Source: Tubiluchus corallicola
Lineage: Eukaryota; Priapulida; Priapulimorpha; Priapulimorphida; Tubiluchidae
DNA: 64,000 nt
NCBI GenBank assembly: GCA_030141605.1
Contig: JAQGDQ010000161.1
Coordinates: 372,001 to 436,000 of the forward strand
Direction: 5' to 3'
The position numbers were made by a program, and so were the translations under genes. The notes under the pieces were generated by a model, which did not search any database, was not told the origin of the DNA, and worked only from the letters and a program-made list of their open reading frames with translations. This document shows, piece after piece, positions 26,678 through 38,529 of this stretch; position 1 is the first letter of the stretch, and the number at the start of each line of letters is the position of its first letter.

Positions 26678-29450
26678 TGTAGCGATTGAAACCTTCGCAA
26701 ATTCCGGCTCACGCTTTCTACATGGAGACTTCAGCTATTCCTACAATAACCACAACAGAAAATTAAAATAAATACTTTATCCCTGCAATAAAATAAACGT
26801 TTACGCGGAGCAGCTATAGAATAAAGCTTTCAACCCAAGAGAACTGCGTATTATGAATTTGCAATGGTCGCATAGTTGTATACCAAAGTTCGTCGCGACA
26901 AAGGCATTAACTTCCACACATCCCTGATTAAATAAGATGACATGTGGTATCAGAAGAATTAAACACATGTGTCTGTGTAAACCGTAAACAAGCCAAAGTC
27001 CAAGACTAATAGTACTCCGTAACTAGTGGTCAATCCATGGCGATTATGGGATTTAACAAAATGATAAAAAACAAGAATAGCAGAAACGCTAGCAGTGGTA
27101 ACGATGACAGCAGAGACAGAAGAAAACAATACAACAGCAGCAACAACAATGGAAGAAAGAGCTACAGTAACAGAAAAGGCAGCACTAGCTGCCACAAGCA
27201 ACAAATTCCGAACACCGCGTGTATGTTTATTGTTTAAATGTTTAAATTTACTTAATTGTGTAAACCATACATCTACATGCAAAACACGAACGTGACACAC
27301 ATTGTGACACACATCATGCTTGTCAAGTTGCCAGTCAACTCGAATACCAAAATGAAAAACAAGCCTACGAAATTCATTACCTACGTTAACAGTTGTAGGC
27401 AATTAAGCTAAGTGCAATTTTAAACAACTTGTTGTATGACAGTAAAGTTGTAACACACTACATGAATACAGAAACATAAAATGCAAATTGTATTTGTAAT
27501 ACTATTGCAATTCCAATACATACGAAAATGAAATGTTTACTTTCACCTCAATATAAAATATTTTTCAATAACACATACTACAAGCAGGCCTATAAAGTAC
27601 TGTAACATAAGATCTACGTAAATAATCGCCGAATTATTCCACCGTATATACAAGTACATTTAATTATGATTGATATCATACATGTACTTACACAAACGTG
27701 GACACCTACTTGCCTGTTTTGCCTATTTTGCATTACCTGGTCTAAGCCCAACAAACGCGCATTACAAACAAGTATCATATCTTATCACGTCTAAGTACAT
27801 CTTCACACATAGGCCTACTGCATGCATGGCATGACCACTGACTTTCATGGTAGTGGTTTGTGCAGAATTTGCACCTGCAAGGTAGATAGCCGTTTAAAAC
27901 ACGTGTTTTGAACCTCTAGTAAGCCCCAGGCCATGAAAAGTCTGGTTCGACTTCATTTTGACTTTTGATTCCGCAGCTATAGGCATATATGTTTGTTTAT
28001 TGGACCAACTTTACAAATACATGTAATGCGTCAGCAAAAAAAAGATACGACAAATTAAATCAATACCGAAGGAAACGTTTACTAAAGACAAAATCCTTTA
28101 CAAAAGAAATATATGTGTAATGGTCCGGGGTATAGGACAAAATAGCAATTAATTCATACAGGTGACAAAAATAATTATCACAACATTGTTACAAAAAAGG
28201 AGTATTAATATCTTTCTACACTATTGTATCTGCATTTTATATAGGCAATAAATGATTCCTATTACTGACTCCTGACTCCAGAAAGAACACAATAATTTTA
28301 CATAATTCGATATCTTGGCTACTCAATAAAAAGTCAAATTTATCATTGCCATTTGGTATGGCAGGAAATGTAGGGTACAACTTTTTCAATATTATTAAAT
28401 CGTGTTATTACTGAAACGTGGCATACTAACTAATGCTATGTGACGAAGAACGCAAAAGAGTTCTACGACCTGTGGAGAAAGTAGTGCGACGACCACTGTC
28501 TGCGCATGCACGGCATTTAAAACGCGGCATGGCGACTACTAATAAAATGGTTTACGAATTTAAGCTTAACCGAGGAGTGAATTCATGTAATAAAATTCGG
28601 TGGTATTGGGTCATGGCGAAATTAGATACTGTAAACGTTTTGAAAATGCAACATAGGAGTCACATGGTTTTTATATTTTTTACCAAAACTGTTTTCCAGA
28701 GCACGCCCCGGCGTATTTTTGGTTTGATGCGCTGAACCCTGCAGCAGAGCAGACTTACGGTTGCGTGGCAAGTGACAGGCGATATAGCCAGCAGGACTAA
28801 TAAAAATACGGGTTAAATTGCAATCCTTCTCTTTGGCTGTAGATTAAACAGTTAAGATAAATGTGAGGAAGTCGACCGATGCTTGTAAGCATATTAAAAT
28901 TCTGAAATCTAAATAAAGCATCATGAAATTGGCTTAAAATAGTAAAATTCTGAATACACACATGTACAAGCTTCTTGTGAATGTCACCAAACAAATTACA
29001 CTTTTGTTAAACAGTTACACGTTTGCGAGTTAAGCGTATTAAACTCGCGATTAATCAATTAACTTGAAATAACGTACACGTAATTTCATTGTATATGGAA
29101 CACTAGCTTGCAATGAAAGTATTCTCAAGAAACTGACGCACGTTTAAATTGTTTATTTTTTTGCATATATAAGATACGTGTATATAATGTGTATATAATA
29201 ATGACAGACGATGGAAAATGAAGATGAAAAACTGCAGGGAACCGGTCATCTCAGCCTCTTTTAACTTGTGATCACGTGTTCGTGATTTCAGAATTGTGAC
29301 GTAAATAAGTTTACATATACGACAAAAGAGCGAACTCAAACAAGGTCAGACTAAAACGTGATACTTTTACTGATTTTAACCTTACCGTGTAACATTAACC
29401 GATAATCACCTTACATACTAGCAACTCTCTTTCCTTTGATCTTTTCTTTT
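26678..29450. other. Intergenic: upstream side of the SLC4 gene, no gene seen
   Basis: Probably contains the SLC4 5' UTR and promoter just above 26677, but no TATA box or first-exon donor is clear enough to call. A 147-codon minus ORF (26959-27402) and a 100-codon plus ORF (28433-28735) show no family resemblance; the first is driven by low-complexity AGC/ACA triplets. Confidence 0.5.
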
Positions 29451-29451
29451 C

Positions 29452-29466
29452 TCTCTCTCTCTCTTT

Positions 29467-29560
<94 letters not shown>
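29452..29560. repeat. (TC)n followed by (TA)n microsatellite
   Basis: About 60 bases of TC repeat run directly into about 48 bases of TA repeat, which abuts the 5' end of a LINE. A further short TC tract sits just beyond the LINE's A-tail (31346-31363), so the element appears to have inserted into an older TC microsatellite. Confidence 0.95.
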
Positions 29561-29563
<3 letters not shown>

Positions 29564-31344
29564 TTAAATCAATATGTGGACTGTGAAGTCGAGTTGTTTA
29601 GTGGCGCCCCCTTAATGGGACATTACCCTGTGATATCCAGCTTTAATACGTCGCAAGCAAATTTGGCAGAAAAGAAACATGTGTTCGACATTAAGGGTAG
29701 CAATTGGACAGAATGGTCACGTAACATAGACGAGCGCTTGATGGCAAACGACGTAGTCTTTAATAACTTGTTATTATCCAATGACGTCATTAGTATGTGG
29801 AACTGGTTTAGAGAAACTATTGCCGAAAGTAATATGTTGGCTCTAAAACGTAAAGTTATCTGCGCTCACAGTAAACCGTTCTGGACTGCAGAGCTATCAC
29901 GGTTATCAAGACTTGTTCGACTCAGCAGGAAGAAGTTCAAAAGACACTCAAGCTACGAAAATAAACTCATCTATATTACTGACAAAGAAAACTTTGATAG
30001 TGAACTTAGTAGTGCTATGAATAGATGGCTACAGAGCAAGACAGAAAAACTAAATGTAGAAAAAGGTGCCATCTTCTGGAAAACATATAAACAAATTTTT
30101 AAAGGTGTAAATAGCAATAATAATAGTAGTGTTGATATATTAATTAGTACTCGGATAGTGCTGATTTATTATATAAGACTTTTTTTAGTGGGGAACACAT
30201 GAACGCGGAAGAATTTGATGAAAACTGGAAAAATCACATTGAACGCTCATTATCAGTTATGGACTGGGAACAAAACGAAAATTTTTGTCTAAACAACTGG
30301 TTTAATTTACAAGAATTAGAAAATGCAGTAAGTGAAGTGCGAACTGAAGGCAAGTCGCTTGACTCCGATGGGTTTCACCCAAAAATGATAAAACATTTTG
30401 GGCCAGTCGCAAAAAATATTGTATTACGTATTGCAAATATGTGCTTAGAAAATCAATTATGGCCTTGGACGTGCACGAAAGTAATTCCACTAAAAAAACC
30501 TAACAAAATCGATTATTCAAATGCCAGTAATTATCGTCCAATAACCATTTCTTCGTATGTAGGTAAACTTGTTGAGCGTTTAATATCAAATAGACTTAAA
30601 AATCATTTCTTTCAGTTAAACTGCATTGATACAGAGCAAGAAGGCTTCATAAAAGGCAAAAATACAGTACGTTATTTAACCAGATTAGTTACTGATATGG
30701 AAGACGACATTTTGAATAATGCATACGGTATAACAATTTGCTGTGATTACGAAAAAGCGTTCGACAGTGTTTGGGTTGAAGGTTTATTATTTAAACTTAT
30801 TTGTGCAAATGTACGAGGGTCTATGTTACGTCTTATAGCAAATATATTACAAAATCGCAATATCTGCATAAAGATAAATGATTATATGTCCGATCAATAT
30901 CGATGCAATTTAGGGCTCCCACAGGGGTCAGTTATAGCCCCAATACTGTTTATATTTTTCATTGCAGATATGTTTTATAATATGCATGACTCTGTTAAAA
31001 AGTACAAGTATGTTGATGATGGATCTTTGCATGTGTCAAATACAGACCCGCAAACCTGTGTTACAATTGCACAAAGCTGTTGTGATGTGCTTCACAAATG
31101 GTGCCAGAAATGGCGTTTAAAGATAAATACGTTACCTGGTAAGACAGAAGCATTGCTAGTAGGGGTATGGGATGAAAATAACAAGCCAGACAATTTAAAA
31201 ATTAGTAACAATGAAATATTGTTTGTTGAAGACAGCAAAATATTAGGCCTAACTGTTGATCGGAATTTAACATTTGTTAAACACGCGGGTAATGTTCATA
31301 AAAAGGTATAATTTCTTTAATAAAGATTTATTATTATAAAAAAA
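29561..31344 (+). pseudogene. Truncated, frameshifted non-LTR retrotransposon (LINE) ORF2
   Basis: The reading frame starts inside the last part of the AP-like endonuclease (motif MGHYPV) and continues through a linker into reverse transcriptase. RT blocks seen are NYRPITISS, GFIKGKNT, CCDYEKAFDSVW, GLPQGSVIAPILF and the catalytic KYVDDGS. The first frame stops at 30202 after an indel near 30150; the residues expected before the RT domain (DSADLLYKTFFSGEH) are read in the shifted frame, which joins the ORF beginning at 30199. The RT frame ends at 31311, before the thumb region is complete, followed by AATAAA at 31319-31324 and an A run at 31338-31344. The copy is therefore 5'-truncated, frameshifted and 3'-shortened, and cannot be active. 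Its clade was not resolved; a Jockey/CR1-type element is likely. Confidence 0.9.
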
Positions 31345-33437
31345 TCAGTCTCTCTCTCTCTCACTCCTTGGCAATAAAATTTTGATTCGATCGAAATTTC
31401 TAAAAACCGAGTTATCTAGGCTAAAGCCTGAGACGAGCAGAGATCACGAAAATTCAGCTTTGTAATCTACCACTTTGTGGACTAGTGGAGTCCGTACTCC
31501 TTAATGTGTAGTCCGTTCTCTTAATGATATATATATATTGTCGTCGTCGTTTACATTCATTTTAGCAACATCAGCAAAAGCAACAGTAACACCAGCAACT
31601 ACAACAACAACAAGACATCACCACCATTATAGTCATCGTCATCACAATCAACATCATCATCAGATACAGCAACACAAGTGTTGCAAACTTACTGAACCAT
31701 TTTTGTAATTGTACATGGCTTTGCAACAGCAGTGGCACTACATATTGCTAAGAAAAAAGAAATGCATTAAGGAAACCGCGCGGGCATATTTTAGTAAAAT
31801 GGATCTATATAAGTTTAATTACGTACAGTGTCTACTTGCAAAAATAACTTAAACATGTGGCTAGTGCAGCTTGAAATCAAGAAGCCTCACAATTACTTAT
31901 AATTTATGTTTACTTGACAGCACCTTGCAATTTTAAGTGATTGCATTCTGTAATTATAAGGTTTGTTTCTCACTTTAATTTCAATTTTCTCTGAAAAATC
32001 TAAAAATTCTAATAACGTATGTTGGAATACAGTACATCACACAGCAGAACATGTATTGTTAAAGGGAACGGAGTAGCCACGTATGTCGTTGTATGCATGG
32101 GTAATGCAATTTTGTCTTGCAGCCTGGCGAAGTTTCTGTAGGTAAAACTATGTGACGTTTACCTACCATCCGGAATGCGAATGCGTTAATGTAGGTGCGG
32201 AATAGATAAAATCGGTTTATATTGCTTTCACTGCACCCGTTTATCTGACTGCGGAGTGCGTTATTTTTTCTGCAGCTATTTCATATTTATACGCAGCTAT
32301 TCCGTAAGTGGATAACGCATAACGCATTCCGGATGCCAGGTAAACGACACTTAGCCCGTTTAGGCAAGCAAATACTATAGTCTACCTTTAAATAAAATTG
32401 TTTTCGTATCGCACATTACACATTAAGAAAGGCATCGCACTCATAACAATTACCCAAAGCTAATATTAATTGAAAGAGGCGCAAAAAATTTGAACCTACA
32501 ACCTTGAACTTTAAGCACACAACATAAGAACACACATATATATTATTGATTTTGCAATGTCATTAACAAGTTATGCAATTCCACATTCACAACATCGGAT
32601 TTAGGCACAAGTTATAAATATAGGCTACAAGTTGAAGCCTCGTGGTTGTACTTTTTTAGTACAGTTTATAAATTACAAAAATCCGCAATTTTATCAAGTA
32701 ATTTCTAATGTATCATATATCATGTATTTCTAACAAGTTATATAGAACCTACATTATGTTTAGGCTTTAGGAATTACTCAAAATGCTGCGCGAGAATTCA
32801 TTTTCTGTGACAAAATTAGACAAAATTAGTCATTTTCCTGACAATTATTTGTTTACAGATCTTGGAATGTAACGCTCATGCAAAAATCTCTGGCAGCACG
32901 TGTATTCGCACACACCTACAACCTTATAATTTTTGCGAAGGTGAACCCTCTGTGGGGTTAAACCCACAGTTCCATTAATTATGAAAGAGATAATAAGCAA
33001 AAAATCAGGGTGCTGGGATTTGCAGCTCTCTGAAAGTTGCCATTTCATGAGATCTGCAGTATGATGCAGTAACGATTTTTTGCATTTTACTTAACTAGTT
33101 ACTTTATGACATCAGTAGCAGTTGTTCGAGAATGCTATATATTATAAGATTTTCCAGATGTGTTTACAGCAAGGTACACCGACCCCCAAGCATTTATGAA
33201 AACGTGTTTTGAAACAACATGAACCATTTTATTTGTCAATGTTACTTTTTAACCGAGACTGAAAGGTCAACACGTATTTAATATAAGGTATCTCATCTTA
33301 GTAGGTGTGTGGGTGGCAGGATGGACTGTAGACTGCGAACTCCACGTCTTTCCCAGAACTTAGGGCATCATGATACGTAAATCCAACGTTGGTTCGGAAT
33401 TACAGAATTATTGCGCGCAGGCTTATTTATTTATTAC
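31345..33437. other. Intergenic, no gene seen
   Basis: Contains a CAA/ATC triplet-rich stretch (about 31560-31680), and a possible degenerate SINE B box near 32485-32510 on the minus strand. Near 32160-32345 a GGAATGCG-type motif appears with an inverted partner. No ORF has family resemblance. Confidence 0.5.
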
Positions 33438-35891
33438 TGTAGGGAGCCGAGTAACCCACTAGCGCAAGTAGACCACTTCCGGTAAAACCCATGCGCTAAT
33501 AGTGTCCTACATGGGCAGCCCCAAGTAGGACACTAGCGATTTTTGTCGAGAATCGGTAATTTTGTTAAATTTTTAAAAATTCTGTGAAAGTTTCTTCATT
33601 TTATTAAAAATTGTGCTTGTTGGTTGAGTTGTCGTCAGTTTGGCGTCATGAAAGCTTGCTTGACCAGGTGTTTAACTCAGCATGCTTACCTTATATTCAG
33701 AGACGCAGATGATTTTAGGAACGGCTACAATTATAGCAACTATTGGTCTTCGTCAGGGAAGCCCGACATCGTGTTTTCTTTTTACCTTGTACCTAAACTT
33801 GTTCGTGAGGCGAATTAAACACGAGTGTGGAATAGATGACTTTCTTGGTTGGGTTCATTGTTTACTGCTTATGGATGATACTGTCCTGCTTGCCACGTCC
33901 AGAAATGAGGCCATAAAGAAACTTTCTTTGCTTTTAGGATTTTGTGAAGAATCAGGAAAGGTCATCAATGTAGAGAAGACAAAATTTATGGTGGTGAACG
34001 GTTCCCTAGCGGACAGAGTGGAATTTGTAGTTGACAATTTGTGTGTGTGCTGAATTGCAATGATTACACTTATTTGGGGGTTGTCTTTACTCAAGATGGA
34101 TCGCCCGATGCTGCTGTTAGGGAACATTTTAAATCCAGGCAGCCACACGTGATGAAATTTGTCTCTTTTGTATCCAAGAACATCGACTTTCCATTTTGGA
34201 TAAAACGGAAGGTGCTAGAATCTGCATTGCTCTCGTCCATACTTTATGGGTGCGAAGCCTGGATATGTGGCAGTGCCCGTATTGGCGAGGTTCCGTACCG
34301 CACTACTATTAAAGCTCTACTGGGGGTTCGTACATCTACCACAAACGACGTTTGCTTGCTAGAGCTTGGCATGCCCTCACTTGAAGCGAGGGTAAAAAAC
34401 GTACAAAAAAAGTTCGTTTCGAAGTTGGTAAGCCAGCGTCACGCTATGACGGATGACCCGTTTATGCTGGTATGGAATTTATGTAAAGATACACGAACAA
34501 AGATACACGATGTAAAATATTTAGACAATGTTATGTCTACAGCGGATCACGTACAAGTAGATGTAGAGAGACGAAAGACTCATGTCCGAGCTTTTAATCG
34601 TACAAAATGCAAGACTTATTTGGAAATAAATCCCAATTTGTCTGTGCATCCAATGTATGGGAAGACAGAGTTACCTGAGCACAAACGTATAATCATCACA
34701 AGAATAAGGGTCTCATCACACAATCTAGCTATAGAAACAGGTCGTTGGGCAAATGTACCTCGTGAGCGCAGGCTGTGTCTTTGTGGAGAAATTCAGACAG
34801 AAGAGCATTTTTTGTGCGAGTGCCATGAAAATGCACTTTATAGATCACTGTACGCGTTAAATTATAGTAATATTGCAAATTTATTTGATGGAGAATTAAT
34901 GTCAATTGGAAATTTCATTTACGACTGTATGCATAGATTTGTTAATTAAATAGTATAGCTTTGTTAGCGGACACATAACCGCATCACGGAGATTATCACA
35001 TAGGTAAAATATTTGTATAATACATGTGTACAAATGTTTAGTAAATAGGTTTTTTTTCGGTTCATGGAGTGTACAACTAAATTTGCATATCTGTGTGTAT
35101 ACCTGTGCAGCTATGTTGAGTCAAATTGTTAGTATGATCTGGAAATCATTACCCGAGCTCTGCCCGCTAATAAAACCATCGGGTATGCGTTGATTTTGTA
35201 ATTTCGTGTTTGGAAATTTGATTTTCAGAAATAAAAAAAATATCTATCTATCTACGCAGGTATTGTTTTGCGATGAGTTTTGTAACTCGTTTACTGAAGT
35301 CTGGTAACAAAGCAGCTCATTTAGCACTCTAGCATTGTTCAGCAGTATGGTTATAATAGAGGTGAAATGAAACAATACTACAGGAACAATACATTTAAGA
35401 AAAGCAAGGATAGTTTTAATATTATCAGTAGTATTGTAACATGTAGGGCACTGTCCTACATGGCTCGCTAGCCCACGCAGGACACATAGATCGCTAGAAC
35501 GTTTACTTATAAGAAAACAATTATTTGCCCAAGAGGTAGTGAAACGGATCACCTGTTTGTGAAGTTAGACAAAATCAAAAAATGATATACCTTAAAGAAA
35601 TGTTGAATTCGCAAAAAAGTGGTTTTTTCACTTCAACAACATTAATGTCGAAACCAAATTTAATATTGTCCGTTCTACCAGCTCAGAATAAAATTCTTTT
35701 ATTTTATTAGATGTATAATAAATTATTCAACGTGTAGTAACGTTTTTAATTATTATTATTACATAAACAAGCACAACGGACGGTGTCAGTACACTTAACG
35801 ACTCAATTCGCGACCCGTCTCTAGTGTCCTACTTGGGCAGCCCATGTCTGCCGCGTCTTACTTGGGCTAGTGGGTTACTCGGCTCCCTACA
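33438..35891. mobile_element. TIR DNA transposon carrying a nested LINE
   Basis: Both ends begin TGTAGGGAGCCGAGTAACCC reading inward. The terminal inverted repeats match at about 32 of 33 positions. ATTAC occurs immediately outside each end (33433-33437 and 35892-35896), a 5-base target duplication. A subterminal motif around GTCCTACTTGGGC / GCCCAAGTAGGAC recurs several times in both orientations near each end (33500-33535, 35450-35485, 35820-35865), as expected for transposase-binding repeats. No transposase was recognised. The central 1.6 kb is a retrotransposon with its own AATAAA and tandem tail, most simply a nested insertion. The superfamily is unknown to me. Confidence 0.8.
33650..35253 (+). 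pseudogene. 5'-truncated, frameshifted LINE reverse transcriptase nested in TIR element
   Basis: The first frame (33676-34053) starts in the middle of reverse transcriptase, with GLRQGSPTSCFLF and the catalytic LLLMDDTVLLATSR. A slip in a GT run at about 34040 moves the frame. The second frame (to 34949) carries the thumb and C-terminal part: YLGVVFTQDGS, SSILYGCEAW, LLGVRTSTTNDVC, LELGMPSLEARV, and a terminal Cys/His cluster, CLCGEIQTEEHFLCEC. After about 280 bases of 3' UTR, AATAAA at 35230 is followed by A8 and (TATC)3 ending at 35252, a LINE-type tail. The left boundary is approximate. Endonuclease and ORF1 are missing, so the copy is dead. Confidence 0.85.
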
Positions 35892-38529
35892 ATTACAACT
35901 GACACAAAACTTCAGAACATAGTATGTTTGTACATGTATAAGCTATTAATGGCACTGTTATGGTAGCAGCAAAGTATACTGTAGTAGAGTACCAAAACTG
36001 TAGTACACCATGGTGCCACCTACAGGAATGCAGCAAAAAATTCATTTTACCTGTATGAAAAGTAAGCCTTGCAGTTGAGTCCACAGACGTTGTCCAATCG
36101 TTATTATCCGTACCATCATAAACGGAGGTCTTACACAGACTGCGACAAATCAACGAACGCATGCCGTTTCAACCTTTTTACTTCTAGTACTGTACACGTA
36201 TTTACCACAGAAACCTTGATAACACAACATCTCCAAGCATGTGATTTTAAAAACACCTCCTGTACGTCAATAAACTAATTCTCTTAAAAAAATGAGTAAA
36301 TGTTGAAGCAATTGCAGTGAGTTTCTTATTGCCGAGTTGTGATATTTCCACGAGCATAATGTAACACTCGTATTTCCGAACCACATCACCGTGCTTTCAA
36401 AATATGTATATGTACTATTATTATTGACGTGCTGACAATAAGGCGCATATTTCTAAACTAGGTAGCAACCACACACTGCAGCTTCGTCATCAATACAACC
36501 ACGCTGTTAACTATACACACTGCGACTCGTGGTAGAACAATTTTGTGATCACCCCCGTGAAAATACGGGCGAGTATCTTATAAATAGCGCACTCCCCAAT
36601 CCTGTGCGACGTGTATTACCAGAAACTTACTGTACTACAGCCAGACATACAGCCTACGCAAAACTCAACAGTGAATTGACGAACACGAGTACGCTTCTAA
36701 TCGTTATTATACACGTCATAGCTTTTGTCTTAGCAGCTTCTTCTTGCATTTCCAATCAGCTAAGTGCTGAAGTAGCTCAGCTGAAGATGTACAAGCAGTG
36801 GAGTCTGAGGCCCCTTGGGAGCATCGTATGCAGTTTGCTTAAAAAAAGCGCACACCATTAATTTTTCTGCAAAACGGGTGGCGACTGAGTAAACTTACAT
36901 CTGCTTCGGTCGCTCGCAGCAATACAAAGAAATAACTATGACCTCTTCATCTCGTTTCCCGAGCAGGTCCTGTAATGCTCAAATTCTATAAACAGAGCGC
37001 TGCATGAGCGGCTGTGTATACTCATCGATAAAAATTTCACTGACCCACGAAAAAAAATCACACATCCAAATGGCTTTATGCTGGTGGCTCATTGATATAA
37101 TAGTACCACTTGAGTACATGAATAATCAAAAATTAAGTGCTAAGCGTTAAACTTTTTATGAACGCTAATGCTGTGTCTCTATATGCAGTTTCGTTTAGCA
37201 ATCTCCGTCTAACACAGCACAAGCAGTTCATGGAAACAAGGATATATTAAGAAACCATATTGTAGACAACCATGAAAACTAATGTGATAACTAACCCTAT
37301 TACTGTAAATGTGGCTGATTTTCATAACATGGCTATTGTGGTTTTCTTGTAAAAAAACTCAACAAAATCAGTAAAAATCTAAACTTCTTTAAATTTAATG
37401 CAATATTTTTTATCATCGCTAAGCAGTTGCGCTCTCCTGTCTCAATTTATTATGTTTTGCACTGCACAAGAAATTTGCATAAACGAATTTTACAGCTGAT
37501 CATCTACTGATAGCAAACGTTGCATTTTAAATGATCAGAGGTTGTTTTTCTATTACTTACAAATAAAAACACCACACTTCAAGACGGAAACAATCACGTA
37601 TTAAAACATAAAATAAAAACACCACACTTCAAGAAGGATACAATCACGTATTAAAACATAAAATAAAAACACAGAAGCAGAAAAGAAAATCACAGACCAC
37701 AATCACAGAAACTGGAAGATTGCGACACAAACTTTTTAAAAATTAGTACTAGCATCCTTTTGTTATTTTACCTTTCTTCCTCTTGTTTACCGCCTGATGA
37801 CAAACGCCATTGCCATTTAAAACGCAGAGCTTTTTCAATGTTTTGTCAGTGGAATTTTTTTTAATAATTATGACTGTTCTTGTCATTAAGAATTAAATTT
37901 GTATCTAATTAACTCATTTCATTTAATAACAGTTTTTTCACAAAACTGAATCACAAATTTTCAATACAGAAAAGCATCATTTAGCAGTTGATTAATGGGG
38001 CAAGGTAATCAATACTTACACTTTTTCAACAAGTAAAATTAACCGCTGGAGCTTGAGATCTATGGGAAAGACTAGAAGTTTTATGACAGGAAGTTGGGCT
38101 ACAAACCTGAAGATGATTCAATTTTGTCAAAATTTATAAAATACTGTATATTTATATGTTTTATATATACAGTACATATAAAGATACGTAAACTTGCTAA
38201 ATTTGCATAAGTCTAGAACTAGCTGTAAAAACCTGGGAGATTTTTTCTGTGGAATGGGAAAACTATTAAAAATTGCCTCTGAATTTCAAGTAAAAAAGCA
38301 TCTCGAAGTTTGATTATGATCTCTCAACTATCGTACCAAGTTGATGACTGTTTTTCGTATATTTTAGTAAATTTGTTCAAAGGCGAACCAGGAAGATGCA
38401 GAAAAGGAATGTCAGCCAAACTGTGACAGTCCAGGCAAACCAAATGGCTGACCAAGAAAGCCAGAGGTGGCTAATTACTGCATTTTACTGACCATATACT
38501 GAACTAATCAATTATGGTACAAATTGGTG
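35892..38529. other. Intergenic between TIR element and CFAP221, no gene seen
   Basis: ORFs such as 36529-36861 (plus) lack an ATG start or family resemblance. The only structured element is the 50-base tandem duplication at 37561-37670. The CFAP221 3' UTR should occupy the right end, but I could not identify a convincing polyadenylation signal close to its stop codon. Confidence 0.5.
37561..37670. repeat. Tandem duplication, 50-base unit, 2.2 copies
   Basis: A unit starting AAATAAAAACACCACACTTC repeats at 37561 and 37611 with two mismatches, then a partial third copy (AAATAAAAACAC) at 37661. The near-identity suggests a recent local duplication. Confidence 0.92.

Noticed and set aside
26959-27402. 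147-codon minus-strand ORF
   Set aside because: Low-complexity Val/Ala/Ser stretch from AGC/ACA triplets, no homology that I recognise, no splice or promoter context.
33438-35891. LTR retrotransposon
   Set aside because: Terminal repeats are inverted, not direct; no integrase, protease or primer-binding site was seen.
36529-36861. 110-codon plus-strand ORF with a hydrophobic segment
   Set aside because: Starts at GTG, no family motif, no gene context.
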